Positions 8,909 through 17,969 are shown, counted from the stretch's first letter. The stretch is 64,000 nt of DNA from Tamlana crocina (GCA_040429635.1 CP158972.1:529918-593917); one strand, 5' to 3'. A program made the numbers and translations. Notes: generated by a model not told the origin, from the letters alone.

Positions 8909-9583
8909 GTGAGCACGTATATACTTAATATTGAAACCGCAACCACCAATTGTTCGGTGTCGCTTTCAAAAAACGGGGAAACCATTGTTTTAAAAGAAGA
9001 CAACGATAAAGGCTATTCGCATGCCGAGCGGTTGCATGTTTACATCGACCAGGTTTTAAAAGAAGCTAAAATTGCGCCAAAAGATTTGTCGGCCATCGCC
9101 ATCAGCAAAGGCCCGGGCTCTTATACGGGCTTGCGCATTGGGGTTTCGGCCGCCAAAGGACTGTGTTTTGCCTTGAATAAACCGCTTATTTCGGTGCCCA
9201 CTTTAGAAGCTTTGGCGCATAAGGTAAAAGCAGAGGAAGGCATTATCGTGCCCATGCTCGATGCGAGACGCCTGGAAGTATATTCTGCAATATTCAGCAA
9301 TGCACATGACAGGATTCGAGAGACCCAAGCACAAATTTTAGATGAAAACGCTTTCGCGGAAGAACTAAACAACGGAAAAGTGTATTTTGTAGGTAATGGT
9401 GTTGAAAAGACCAAAAACTTGATAACACACGAGAATGCTATTTTTGTTGAAGGTGAATTACCATCGGCTAATGAAATGAGCCACTTGGCTTATGAAAAAT
9501 TCAAACAAAACGATACAGAAGATGTCGCCTACTTTGAGCCTTTTTATTTAAAGGATTTTGTAGCGTTAAAGTCAAAAAAATAA
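8909..9583 (+). CDS. tsaB: tRNA threonylcarbamoyladenosine biosynthesis protein TsaB
   Basis: TsaB is the scaffold partner of TsaD in making t6A37 on tRNAs that read ANN codons. The 224-residue protein has the ASKHA-fold start (ILNIETATTNCSVSLS), the segment SKGPGSYTGLRIGVSAAKGL that is diagnostic for TsaB, and a short C-terminal half compared with TsaD. The start is a GTG at 8909, just 3 bases after the tolC-like stop; no ATG is available nearby. Its place at the end of an efflux operon is probably convenience rather than function. Confidence 0.92.
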   Translation: MSTYILNIETATTNCSVSLSKNGETIVLKEDNDKGYSHAERLHVYIDQVLKEAKIAPKDLSAIAISKGPGSYTGLRIGVSAAKGLCFALNKPLISVPTLEALAHKVKAEEGIIVPMLDARRLEVYSAIFSNAHDRIRETQAQILDENAFAEELNNGKVYFVGNGVEKTKNLITHENAIFVEGELPSANEMSHLAYEKFKQNDTEDVAYFEPFYLKDFVALKSKK

Positions 9584-9610
9584 GCCCCGTTACAAATCTG
9601 TAACAGGGCA
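9573..9610 (-). terminator. Terminator for the mscS gene (possibly bidirectional)
   Basis: Read on the minus strand, GCCCTGTTACA pairs with TGTAACGGGGC (one G-T wobble) over a 4-base loop and is followed by a run of T. It lies in the 53-base gap between the convergent tsaB and mscS genes. On the plus strand the T-run is weak, so the minus-strand role is clearer. Confidence 0.65.
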
Positions 9611-9636
9611 TTATATTTAAATATTACAAAAAGGTT

Positions 9637-10452
9637 TTAACCTTGCTTTTGAATTTCTACTTGATGTGGGTATGGAATTTCGATTCCGGCAGCATCAAGG
9701 GCTTCCTTAACGTTTTCGGTAACATCAAAATATACGTCCCAATAATCCTCAGATTTGCACCATGGCCTGGTGGCAAAGTTTACAGAGCTGTCGGCAAGTT
9801 CCAATACGGTAACTGCTGGGGCAGGATCTTTCAGTACTTTTGGATGTGAAGTGAGCACATTCATAATCACCTCTTTCGTCTTTTTAATGTCGGCATCATA
9901 ACTTACACCAAAAACCAAATCGACACGACGCGTACCTTCAGTAGTGTAATTGATAATGTTTCCATTGGAAAGCGACCCATTAGGAATAATAATCTCACGG
10001 TTTGATAAGCCGGTCAATTTGGTGGTAAAAATTTCAATTTCCTTAACCACGCCAATTTCACCTTGAGCTTCGATTAAGTCACCTATTTTAAAAGGTTTGA
10101 AAATCATGATCAATACCCCACCGGCAAAATTTCCAAGAGAACCTTGAAGCGCCATACCAATGGCTAAACCTGCGGCAGCTAAAATAGCAGCAAACGAAGT
10201 GGTTTCAACTCCTACGGTGCCCAAAACAACAATAATTAAAATAATCTTTAAAATCCAGCCTAAAAGATTCATTAAAAACTTTTGAAGGCTTTCGTCGTAG
10301 TTTTGTTTGGACATAATGCTTTTTGTGGCCTTAAGTATCTTTTTTATTACCCAAGCACCAACTATCCAAATAACAATAGCGCCGAGTACCTTTAAGCCGT
10401 ACTCAACTATTAAATCAATCCATTTTTCAGTGTCTACGTTTTCTAAATCCAT
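9637..10452 (-). CDS. Small-conductance mechanosensitive channel (MscS family)
   Basis: MscS channels open on membrane tension and release solutes after osmotic downshock. The 271-residue protein has three N-terminal helices and the pore-lining third helix rich in Gly and Ala (GLAIGMALQGSLGNFAGGV), followed by the beta domain (KPFKIGDLIEAQGEIGVVKEI) and the C-terminal alpha/beta domain. The length is that of the minimal E. coli MscS. It converges on tsaB and is separated from it by a terminator hairpin. No neighbour suggests a special role. Confidence 0.93.
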   Translation of the reverse strand: MDLENVDTEKWIDLIVEYGLKVLGAIVIWIVGAWVIKKILKATKSIMSKQNYDESLQKFLMNLLGWILKIILIIVVLGTVGVETTSFAAILAAAGLAIGMALQGSLGNFAGGVLIMIFKPFKIGDLIEAQGEIGVVKEIEIFTTKLTGLSNREIIIPNGSLSNGNIINYTTEGTRRVDLVFGVSYDADIKKTKEVIMNVLTSHPKVLKDPAPAVTVLELADSSVNFATRPWCKSEDYWDVYFDVTENVKEALDAAGIEIPYPHQVEIQKQG

Positions 10453-10537
10453 AAAAATTTTAAGTTAATTAGTGATACAAAATTATATCTATAAAAAAAG
10501 GTTTTTGTGTTTAGTATGTGAAAATATAGTTAAATTT

Positions 10538-10855
10538 TTACAAACAGAGACTGGCTAAAGCCACAATGGCGGGAATGGCCTGGAAATAAAATATCCTTAT
10601 CTGTTTTGTGGAGTAAGACCCATAAATGGCTGCAATAGTCACACAAACCAAGAAAAAAATAAGCCCGCTGCTAAAAACCCGTTGTAAAGTCCTTGGTTGG
10701 CTGCGAGTACTTTGGTGTCTTCAGCAAATCCCTTTGATTTTATTCCGAAGGTTTTTATGCCAGTAGGTTTGGTTCAGAGAAACATTTCTAAAACCAGAAA
10801 AATAAATATGTTCTAAAGCTACAAAAGCAATTAAGAGGGTAGTCGTAATGGACAT
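10538..10855 (-). pseudogene. Decayed DUF1304 membrane protein gene
   Basis: On the minus strand, three reading-frame pieces together make a full DUF1304 protein: an N-terminal piece MSITTTLLIAFVALEHIY from the ATG at 10853-10855, a central piece with FGIKSKGFAEDTKVLAANQG then LYNGFLAAGLFFSWF, and a C-terminal piece VTIAAIYGSYSTKQIRIFYF ending at TAA 10538-10540. The lesions are one extra base in the A-run 10798-10802, a TGA at 10774-10776 where the family has Trp, and an indel near 10638-10646. Three lesions argue for real decay, not a sequencing slip. The gene sits downstream of nfu on the same strand and accounts for most of the 497-base gap. Confidence 0.85.
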
Positions 10856-10896
10856 ACTAACGTTGTTGTTTTTTTCAAAGTAAGCTAAAATGGAGC

Positions 10897-10930
10897 GTAA
10901 AAAAAGCGTTCAAAATATGAACGCTTTCCT
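10897..10930 (-). terminator. Terminator after nfu
   Basis: On the minus strand, AAAGCGTTCA pairs with TGAACGCTTT over a 5-base loop and is followed by seven T. It lies 20 bases downstream of the nfu stop codon. Confidence 0.8.
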
Positions 10931-10949
10931 TTTTGATGTTTTTGAAAAT

Positions 10950-11852
10950 TTATCCGTTAATGGCTTCAACCATTTCAACCTTTCCGGGCAACATTTGCTT
11001 TAGCATGTTCTCAATCCCGCTTTTAAGGGTAAGGGTTGACGATGGGCAACCGCTACAGGCCCCTTGAAGCAAAACACTAACGTTTTTGGTGTCCTCGTCA
11101 TACGAAATAAACTGGATGTTTCCACCATCGCTGGCCACGGCCGGTTTTACATATTCTTCCAGAATGTTGACGATTTCTTTTGAGGTGTCATCCAAATTAT
11201 CGAAACGGTGGTCGAGTTGCTCGGTCGATTTTTCTAATTTTTGTGCCGCATCAGGAGCCACTATTTCTTGTCCTTTTTCAATATGATCTTTGATGAATTC
11301 ACGTAATTGAATGGTGATTTCCTGCCATTCGGTGATGTCGTATTTGGTTATCGACACGTAGTTTTCGTCAAAAAATACGCTTTTCACAAATGGAAAATGG
11401 AATAATTGTGTGGCCAATGGCGAGAGCTTGGCCTCTTCTATAGAGGTGAACTCAAACATAGTATTCACAATTTTTTTGTTGGCCACAAATTTCATTACCG
11501 CTGGATTTGGAGTGCTTTCGGCATAAACTGTAACCGGTATTTTTTTAGGAGCCGCTTGCTCTTCAACCACAACTCCGCCATTGTTTAGGTAAGCTTCAAT
11601 TTGTTCAGCCACTTCATCCTGAACGTCGCTCCATTCCACAATATTGTAACGTTCAACAGCTATAAAATTACTACTGATATATACTTTTTTCACAAAGGGC
11701 AAATGGAATAATTGTTGCGCCAAAGGCGAATGCTTCGCCTCGTCAATGTTATTGAACTCAAAGCTTTGGTGCTTGGTAACAAATTGATTTATTTCGAATT
11801 TTACAATAGCATCATTTGATGTTTTTTGTACAGAAACCTGATAATTGTTCAT
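10950..11852 (-). CDS. Nfu-type iron-sulfur carrier with duplicated N-terminal domain
   Basis: Nfu proteins carry [4Fe-4S] clusters to client enzymes. The 300-residue protein has two tandem copies of the Nfu N-terminal domain (about residues 5-90 and 107-195, both with the pattern SPLAxQLFHxPFVK) and a C-terminal NifU domain with the cluster ligands in CSGC (Cys266 and Cys269). Most Nfu proteins have one N-terminal domain, so this one is longer than the usual 190 or so residues. The gene stands alone, with a terminator just downstream. Its clients cannot be told from the context. Confidence 0.92.
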   Translation of the reverse strand: MNNYQVSVQKTSNDAIVKFEINQFVTKHQSFEFNNIDEAKHSPLAQQLFHLPFVKKVYISSNFIAVERYNIVEWSDVQDEVAEQIEAYLNNGGVVVEEQAAPKKIPVTVYAESTPNPAVMKFVANKKIVNTMFEFTSIEEAKLSPLATQLFHFPFVKSVFFDENYVSITKYDITEWQEITIQLREFIKDHIEKGQEIVAPDAAQKLEKSTEQLDHRFDNLDDTSKEIVNILEEYVKPAVASDGGNIQFISYDEDTKNVSVLLQGACSGCPSSTLTLKSGIENMLKQMLPGKVEMVEAING

Positions 11853-12020
11853 TTAGCTAATTTTTTACAAAAATACTAAAAGAAAACGTTAGATGTCATA
11901 TATTTGAGTTTTGTTGTATGTTGAAATAACATAAATAATTATAATAACAGCGCAGTTTGTAAATGTAATTTTTAAGCAGTAAATGCGTTTTGTAAACCCA
12001 AGCCTACTTGGTGATTGATT

Positions 12021-13028
12021 ATGAAACTGATAACTTTTATTTTGTCGGTAATTCTTGTGCTAAGCTCCAAATTAGCCTCTTCACAAGAAGCATTACCTAT
12101 TTATACCGATTATTTAACGGATAATTATTATTTAATCCATCCGTCTATGGCCGGTATTGCTAATTGTTCTAAAGTGAGGCTAACAGGTAGGCAACAGTGG
12201 TTTGGCCAAGATGATGCACCAAAACTGTTAACATTGAGCATGAATGGCAGGTTGGGCGAGTCGCAGTCCGGTATTGGCGGTATTGTGTTTGCCGACGAAA
12301 ACGGTTATCACTCACAAAAAGGCGCTTATGCTACCTACGCACATCATTTATTGTTTTCTAGAACAGAGGCCGATTTGAACATGTTGTCGTTTGGGTTAAG
12401 TGCCGGATTTATTCAATACCAATTGGACGAAACGTCTTTTTTAAATGACGCGCCCATTCCCGATCCAGCTATTGATGGCATTGTGCAAAACGAAACCAAT
12501 TTTAATGTCGATTTTGGGTTTTCATACCATTATCTCGATTTTTATGCGCATGCTACAGTGAAAAATCTTTTGAACAATTCTGGTATCAATAGAGATGTTG
12601 AAATCACCAGCAATTTAAGACGCTATTTATTATCCACAGGTTATGTTTTTAACAAATACGGAAGCAGTTGGAGTTTCGAGCCTTCGGTAATGTTTCAGTA
12701 CCGAGATGCTACTGAAGAGGCCGCTATTGATGTTAATGTAAAGGCATACAAGGAAATGGAATTTGGCAAACTTTGGGGCGGTCTTTCATACAGGAACAGT
12801 TTTGATGGTGCCGAATTTTCTACCGGAAATGGTACTGATAGCCAACGCTTACAGCAGATAACTCCCATATTAGGCATTGACTATAACAACTTTATGTTTG
12901 CTTACACCTATACTTACCAAACCAATTCGGTGGTGTTCACTAACGGGGGCTTTCACCAGTTAACCCTAGGTTATAATTTTAATTGCAGAAGAAAAGCCTA
13001 CGATTGTCTTTGTCCGGCGGTTAACTAA
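12021..13028 (+). CDS. PorP/SprF family type IX secretion outer-membrane protein
   Basis: PorP/SprF proteins are outer-membrane beta-barrel proteins linked to the type IX secretion system and, in SprF, to adhesin export during gliding. The 335-residue protein starts at the ATG at 12021 (a TTG six bases earlier is less likely), has a signal peptide (about 1-20), and then the family opening YTDYLTDNYYLIHPSMAGIA and RQQWFG. The end LTLGYNFNCRR shows the last barrel strand. There is no large adhesin gene next to it, so which cargo it serves is unknown. It is a stand-alone gene. Confidence 0.88.
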   Translation: MKLITFILSVILVLSSKLASSQEALPIYTDYLTDNYYLIHPSMAGIANCSKVRLTGRQQWFGQDDAPKLLTLSMNGRLGESQSGIGGIVFADENGYHSQKGAYATYAHHLLFSRTEADLNMLSFGLSAGFIQYQLDETSFLNDAPIPDPAIDGIVQNETNFNVDFGFSYHYLDFYAHATVKNLLNNSGINRDVEITSNLRRYLLSTGYVFNKYGSSWSFEPSVMFQYRDATEEAAIDVNVKAYKEMEFGKLWGGLSYRNSFDGAEFSTGNGTDSQRLQQITPILGIDYNNFMFAYTYTYQTNSVVFTNGGFHQLTLGYNFNCRRKAYDCLCPAVN

Positions 13029-13117
13029 AACGGGCTGCAGCATTTAATCATTTCTTAAAACTTCAGTTTAAAAATCCAACTTCAGGTTTGTAACAATTTT
13101 GGTGTTAATTAGTCTAG

Positions 13118-13151
13118 TTTGTATCGACTAACCCAATAATTCGTAATTTTG
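13118..13151 (+). promoter_or_regulatory. Bacteroidota-type promoter for the GAF protein gene
   Basis: TTTG at 13118-13121 and TAATTTTG at 13144-13151 match the -33 and -7 elements of primary-sigma promoters in this phylum, with a 22-base spacer. Transcription would start near 13157, just upstream of the ATG at 13173. This makes the in-frame TTG at 13149 impossible as a start. Confidence 0.5.
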
Positions 13152-13172
13152 TACCGGAAGAATTGTAACTGT

Positions 13173-15554
13173 ATGGATATTAATGCAAATATCGAGTCGC
13201 CTTTATTGTTAAAGGTTAGCTTCAATAAATTGTTGGAGCAATATGAAGTTTTAGCAAAAGGAAACGATGAGTTTATTGCGGCCAAGGCCAAACGCATTTT
13301 AAATAGTGTTGAGGGGTATCCTGAACTGCGCGATGGATTTAGTGAAGTTGGGGTGCTGAAAGAACGTGAAAAGGAAATTGGTATAGTTCTTCAAGATAGT
13401 TTTAGTCCGTTGTTGACCAATAACGAGATTAAAACAGCTTCGGTGCCTTTGCACAATTTGATTTTCAATTCTTCTGAACGATTCAAAAATATCATAAAAT
13501 CGGCGGGTAATGATTTCGAGCTCGAAATAAAAAACATGCCCGACGACCATACTTATATCATAGCTTGTACCATTATTTTAAACTTTTATTATGGTTGCAA
13601 GCTTAATTTTAAGCGGCCGTTTTTTTATGAAATACCCGATGCCAATGGCGTCATGCGGTATTACAAGATTTTGTACAATGGCGATTTTTGTGAAATTATA
13701 CGAACCGATGATGCTCCTGAATTAACGCAAGCAGACATAGAAGAGTTGCTCGATAATTTCCATAACATCGCATTGTGGAAAGATAAATTTCCGCCGAAAA
13801 GCTATGTGTTCAAAGGGTTTGTGATTTCAAACATTTTTGATGTAACCGATGATCAGTCCATTTCCAATATCAAATCAAGCTTAATTGTAGGAGGAAAGCG
13901 TAAGGACGAGACCTTCATGGAAGGGTTTCAGGAAATTTTCCGTTCCCTTTTGGGTATAAAGGATATTAGGGCAGGGTTTTCAATATTCAATAAAGAGGAG
14001 GGCACCTTTGAATGTGTGCACGGTGCAGGAATGCAGAGTTTTTTGTTGGGTGAAAAGCAAGAAGAAAAGTGTTTGGAGGTATTGTGTAATTGGTCTTACA
14101 ACAGTTTGCTTAATGAGAAAAAAACAATAGCCATTTCGAATGTAGAACACATTTTTAATAATGTAGAAGGGCATCCGCCGCACATTGATCGTTTGCACGA
14201 GCAGGGAGTTAAAAGCGCCATTTTTGCTCCAATTGCGAATGAGCAAGGCGTTATGGGAGTATTGGAAATCGTTTCAGGTCAATCTACAATACTAAACAGC
14301 ATCAACGCCAACAGGTTGGTTGATGTTATGCCGTTTATTGTTTCGGCTGTTGAGCGTTCTAAAGCAGAAGAGCAAAATGCTATTGAAGCTGTAATTCAGC
14401 AGGAATGCACATCTATTCACCAAAGCGTATATTGGAAATTTGTGGCTGCCGCACGCCAGTTTTTAAAGAACAAAATACAATATGGCAGTAAAGCCACGTT
14501 TGAGCAAATTGTGTTTGATGATATTTATCCGTTATTTGGGCAAATTGATGTAAAAGGATCATCGGACGCCCGAAATTTGGCCACGCAAAAGGATTTGTTG
14601 TTGCAATTATCGTTGGTAGAAAAAATTGTTGGACAGATCAATGAAGATGAACCACTGCCTATTTATGAGGAAATATTATTTCAAGTAAACAATTACACCA
14701 AAGAGCTAAAATCCAATTTCAAGGTAGATAGCGAGCATAATATTGTAGCTTTTTTACGAAAAGAGATTGAGCCTTTATTTCAATTTCAACTGAAAAAAGA
14801 AAACCGTTTAAAAGAAGAGATAGAAGATTATTTTGGGAAAATAGATAGCGATTTAAACCTGATTTATTATTACCGAAAAAATTATGACGATACCATCATG
14901 CTCATCAATAAAAATATGGCTGCGGTATTGGATGAAAAACAAAAAGACGCCCAAGCCATGTATCCACATTATTTTGAGCGTTACAAAACAGATGGGGTAG
15001 AGCACAATATGTACATTGGCGAAGCCATTACAAAAGCCGATAGTTTCAACCCTATTTACTTGTATAATTTAAGGCTTTGGCAATTGCAGGTGATGTGCGA
15101 AATGGAAAATGAGTACTACGGTAACCAGCATTTATACCCTATAAATTTGGATGTAGCTTCCATGATTTTGGTGTTTAATCAGCCGCTGTCTATCAGGTTT
15201 AGAATGGATGAAAAACAATTTGATGTAGATGGGACCTATAATGCCCGTTACGAAGTGGTAAAAAAGCGGGTTGACAAAGCTTTTGTAAAAGGTACTGAAG
15301 AACGTATTACCCAAAACGGAAAAATCTCCATTGTTTATTCACAAAAAGAGGACGAGGAAGAATACATGAGGTATATCAAGTTCCTTCAGAATAAAAAAGT
15401 GTTGAACGAAGACGTTGAAGTGCTTGAGCTTGAAGATTTACAAGGAGTTACTGGGCTTAAAGCCTTGCGAGTGGGCATTTTGTACCACGGCAAAGATGAA
15501 GATAATAAAACCTTCTACACTTACGACGACCTTATGAAAGAAATTAAAGCCTAA
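13173..15554 (+). CDS. Large GAF-domain protein of unknown function
   Basis: A soluble 793-residue protein with no signal peptide or membrane helix. A GAF-like sensory domain lies at about residues 260-395 (GFSIFNKEEGTFECVHGAG near its start and FAPIANEQGVMGVLEIVSGQ at its end). The long flanks are not recognised; the N-terminal 250 residues and the charged, mostly helical C-terminal half resemble nothing I can name. There is no kinase, cyclase or DNA-binding output that I can see. It has its own promoter and converges with an 11-base overlap on the HD/PycTM gene. The ATG at 13173 is supported by the promoter position. Confidence 0.8.
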   Translation: MDINANIESPLLLKVSFNKLLEQYEVLAKGNDEFIAAKAKRILNSVEGYPELRDGFSEVGVLKEREKEIGIVLQDSFSPLLTNNEIKTASVPLHNLIFNSSERFKNIIKSAGNDFELEIKNMPDDHTYIIACTIILNFYYGCKLNFKRPFFYEIPDANGVMRYYKILYNGDFCEIIRTDDAPELTQADIEELLDNFHNIALWKDKFPPKSYVFKGFVISNIFDVTDDQSISNIKSSLIVGGKRKDETFMEGFQEIFRSLLGIKDIRAGFSIFNKEEGTFECVHGAGMQSFLLGEKQEEKCLEVLCNWSYNSLLNEKKTIAISNVEHIFNNVEGHPPHIDRLHEQGVKSAIFAPIANEQGVMGVLEIVSGQSTILNSINANRLVDVMPFIVSAVERSKAEEQNAIEAVIQQECTSIHQSVYWKFVAAARQFLKNKIQYGSKATFEQIVFDDIYPLFGQIDVKGSSDARNLATQKDLLLQLSLVEKIVGQINEDEPLPIYEEILFQVNNYTKELKSNFKVDSEHNIVAFLRKEIEPLFQFQLKKENRLKEEIEDYFGKIDSDLNLIYYYRKNYDDTIMLINKNMAAVLDEKQKDAQAMYPHYFERYKTDGVEHNMYIGEAITKADSFNPIYLYNLRLWQLQVMCEMENEYYGNQHLYPINLDVASMILVFNQPLSIRFRMDEKQFDVDGTYNARYEVVKKRVDKAFVKGTEERITQNGKISIVYSQKEDEEEYMRYIKFLQNKKVLNEDVEVLELEDLQGVTGLKALRVGILYHGKDEDNKTFYTYDDLMKEIKA

Positions 15555-16821
15555 AAACAGGATAGTTCAAATTGTCCTGTTTTGGTACTATATTTTGTGA
15601 GGTTAGTGGTGGTTCTTCTGGTAAAACATCCTTTAAATTGGTGCCATTCCTTTTTAATGCTATGCCAAAAGCAATCACAGAAATAATCATCCCGATCATG
15701 AAAATGGTATAGGTTATCCGCAAGATCCTATATTTTCTTTCCAATACTTTTCCTAAAAAATAAAGATCTTTGGTTAGGGAGTTGTAAACGTAATTCTTGT
15801 CCTTTAAAAGTTCGCTAACGGCCCATTCGTATTCCTTAAGTTCCATTTTATGGAAATTACCAAAAAAAGTAAGGTTAACATCTTTGTTGGCAACATCTTC
15901 TTTGGTAAACTCACCGCTCGTAACATTCGGTCTGGTAGCAATAATGGACAATACCATGGAAATAACGCACGATATCGTGAAAATAGCCGTGGGATAAATT
16001 AAATACGGATTGGTGTCCAGTTTAGAAATTAAGTTGGCCAATACCAATGAAATAATAATGGCGTTAACCGAAAGTAAAATGTTGGCCTTGGTATCGGCAA
16101 TATCACTTAATTTAATGTGGTTTCTTAAGGCCACTCTATAAAACGTTTGGATGCCGCGTTCGGGACTTTCGTTTTTGTACTGGGCCTTATATTTGGCCTT
16201 CATTTCCTCTTTTTTGAGTTTTTCCTTTTGTTTTTTCTTGGCCTTAATCAATTTGGCGAGATTCTCCTCCTTCTGTTTTTGCCAGTTTTTTAAAGCATAA
16301 TCGGTGTAAAACTCATGTTTTTTGGTAAGCACTTGAATGTTTTCGTCGCGCCATTCCGAAGGCGAATATGTTTTTATACCCTGTAGTTCGAACTCTTTTC
16401 GTAAAAACTCGCTCGCTTCAGCAAAATATTTCTTCCCAAAATGCGATGAATCGGCATCCCTTATTATTTTCCCTAATTCCGTTTCTGGTGGGTTCTTGAA
16501 TTTAGTAGACATTATACAAGTGCTCACGGCTTCGATTAATTCGTCGTTAGCTTTGTTTTCTTTTAAAAATGCTGTGGCTATTTTTACGCTTTCCTCTTCA
16601 TGTCCGTCGCGTACTTTCGTGTATCCGGTATCGTGCAATAATGCGGCAAGCTCCAATATTTCGCCATCTTCTTTGCTTACGTCGGTATTTTCAATAATTT
16701 CGCGCAAACTTCTTACAACACGCTCGGTATGTGTGTAATTATGATATAAAAAAGAACTGTCTAATTCATTTTTAAATAAATCAAAAACAAATTTTTCGGC
16801 TTTCTCAATTAGTTTTGACAT
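15544..16821 (-). CDS. HD-domain hydrolase fused to a Pycsar effector-like membrane domain (PycTM)
   Basis: A 425-residue fusion. Residues 15-130 form an HD metal-dependent phosphohydrolase with His27/His31, the HD pair His63-Asp64 and a distal Asp122 (RDAD). Residues 180-220 are a Lys/Glu-rich coiled coil. Residues 222-395 match the PycTM (DUF5706) domain, with the hallmark DIADTKANILLSVNAIIISL, two helices, ATRPN, and a third helix near 370-393. PycTM proteins are membrane-damaging effectors of Pycsar defence, triggered by cyclic pyrimidine nucleotides. No cyclase gene is adjacent, so this orphan may have another role, such as controlling or destroying a nucleotide signal. The fusion itself is plain in the sequence. 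Confidence 0.88.
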   Translation of the reverse strand: MSKLIEKAEKFVFDLFKNELDSSFLYHNYTHTERVVRSLREIIENTDVSKEDGEILELAALLHDTGYTKVRDGHEEESVKIATAFLKENKANDELIEAVSTCIMSTKFKNPPETELGKIIRDADSSHFGKKYFAEASEFLRKEFELQGIKTYSPSEWRDENIQVLTKKHEFYTDYALKNWQKQKEENLAKLIKAKKKQKEKLKKEEMKAKYKAQYKNESPERGIQTFYRVALRNHIKLSDIADTKANILLSVNAIIISLVLANLISKLDTNPYLIYPTAIFTISCVISMVLSIIATRPNVTSGEFTKEDVANKDVNLTFFGNFHKMELKEYEWAVSELLKDKNYVYNSLTKDLYFLGKVLERKYRILRITYTIFMIGMIISVIAFGIALKRNGTNLKDVLPEEPPLTSQNIVPKQDNLNYPVFRL

Positions 16822-16978
16822 AAATGGAATAGATTTTTCATCACAAATTACTAAAATTTAAATATATTATGAGTGCTTTATCTATAAAGATTTTAACGGT
16901 AAGAAACCGATGAAAAATTCGACTTACCCATAGATAAAGTTTTAAAGTATTAATTAACGAAAAAAGAAATCCAAAAGT

Positions 16979-17437
16979 ATGCTTACTTGGAAAGACATTA
17001 TAAATTTTTCGGTTAACGGAAACCCAAAACCCGATAGGCGGGTGGAAAAACCAGAGGAAGAATGGAAAGCGCAACTCACTCCAGAACAATTTAGGATTAC
17101 GAGGGAGAAAGGGACCGAGCGTCCGCACAGTGGTGCACTGTGTGCTGCCTATGAAGCGGGGCAATATAATTGCGTGTGTTGCGACACCCCACTTTTCGAT
17201 TCTACCATAAAGTTTAATTCAGGAACAGGTTGGCCTAGTTTTACCCAGCCTATTGAGGAAAATGCTATTAAGTACGAGAAAGACAGTTCGTTTGGAATGG
17301 TTAGGGTAGAAGTCATGTGCAATACTTGCGATGCGCATTTAGGGCACGTTTTTCCCGATGGTCCTGAGCCTAGCGGATTACGATATTGTATCAATTCAGA
17401 ATCAATGACATTAAAAAAAGAAAAAGTAAATGACTGA
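16979..17437 (+). CDS. msrB: Peptide-methionine (R)-S-oxide reductase MsrB
   Basis: MsrB reduces the R epimer of methionine sulfoxide in proteins. The 152-residue enzyme has the zinc ligands Cys65, Cys68, Cys114 and Cys117, the motif SGTGWPSF (81-88), GHVF (122-125) and the catalytic Cys137 in RYCINS. There is no signal peptide, so it acts in the cytoplasm. Its stop overlaps the msrA start by 8 bases, and it opens a five-gene operon for oxidised-protein repair. Confidence 0.95.
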   Translation: MLTWKDIINFSVNGNPKPDRRVEKPEEEWKAQLTPEQFRITREKGTERPHSGALCAAYEAGQYNCVCCDTPLFDSTIKFNSGTGWPSFTQPIEENAIKYEKDSSFGMVRVEVMCNTCDAHLGHVFPDGPEPSGLRYCINSESMTLKKEKVND

Positions 17438-17969
17438 TAAAAATATACAAGTAGCCACAGTTGGTGGTGGGTGTTTTTGGTGTACCGAAGCCGTTTTTCA
17501 AGAAATTAAAGGCGTAGAAAAAGTAGTTTCAGGTTATTCGGGAGGCAACGCCCCGGGTCACCCAACATATAAAGAGGTATGCTCGGGTTTGACAGGCCAT
17601 GCCGAAGTGGTTCAAATTACCTTTGATGCCAACCAAATTTCGTATGAAGATGTACTGGTTATTTTTATGACTACGCACGACCCAACTACGTTAAACCGTC
17701 AAGGAGGCGATGTGGGTACGCAATACAGGTCGGTGATTTATTATCACGACAACGAGCAAAAGAGCATTGCGGAAAAAGTGGTGAAACAAATGGCGCCGTA
17801 TTACAACGACCCTATTGTTACCGAGATTGCTCCATTAAAAATATTTTATAAAGCTGAAGATTACCACCAAGATTATTACCGAAATAATACAACACAAGGG
17901 TTTTGCAGTTTTGTAATTACACCTAAACTGGCCAAGCTTAGAAAGCTTCATGCCGATAAATTGAAATAA
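17430..17969 (+). CDS. msrA: Peptide-methionine (S)-S-oxide reductase MsrA
   Basis: MsrA reduces the S epimer of methionine sulfoxide. The 179-residue protein has the active site GGGCFWCTEA (catalytic Cys15), the conserved GYSGG, TGHAE, and NRQGGDVGTQYRS, and a C-terminal cysteine in GFCSFVITPKL that can act as resolving Cys. It overlaps msrB by 8 bases and abuts selO with no gap, so the three are co-expressed. No signal peptide is present. Confidence 0.95.
   Translation: MTDKNIQVATVGGGCFWCTEAVFQEIKGVEKVVSGYSGGNAPGHPTYKEVCSGLTGHAEVVQITFDANQISYEDVLVIFMTTHDPTTLNRQGGDVGTQYRSVIYYHDNEQKSIAEKVVKQMAPYYNDPIVTEIAPLKIFYKAEDYHQDYYRNNTTQGFCSFVITPKLAKLRKLHADKLK

Noticed and set aside
13149-16821. A complete Pycsar defence system
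   Set aside because: There is a PycTM-like domain but no pyrimidine nucleotide cyclase gene in the window; the GAF protein has no cyclase motif.
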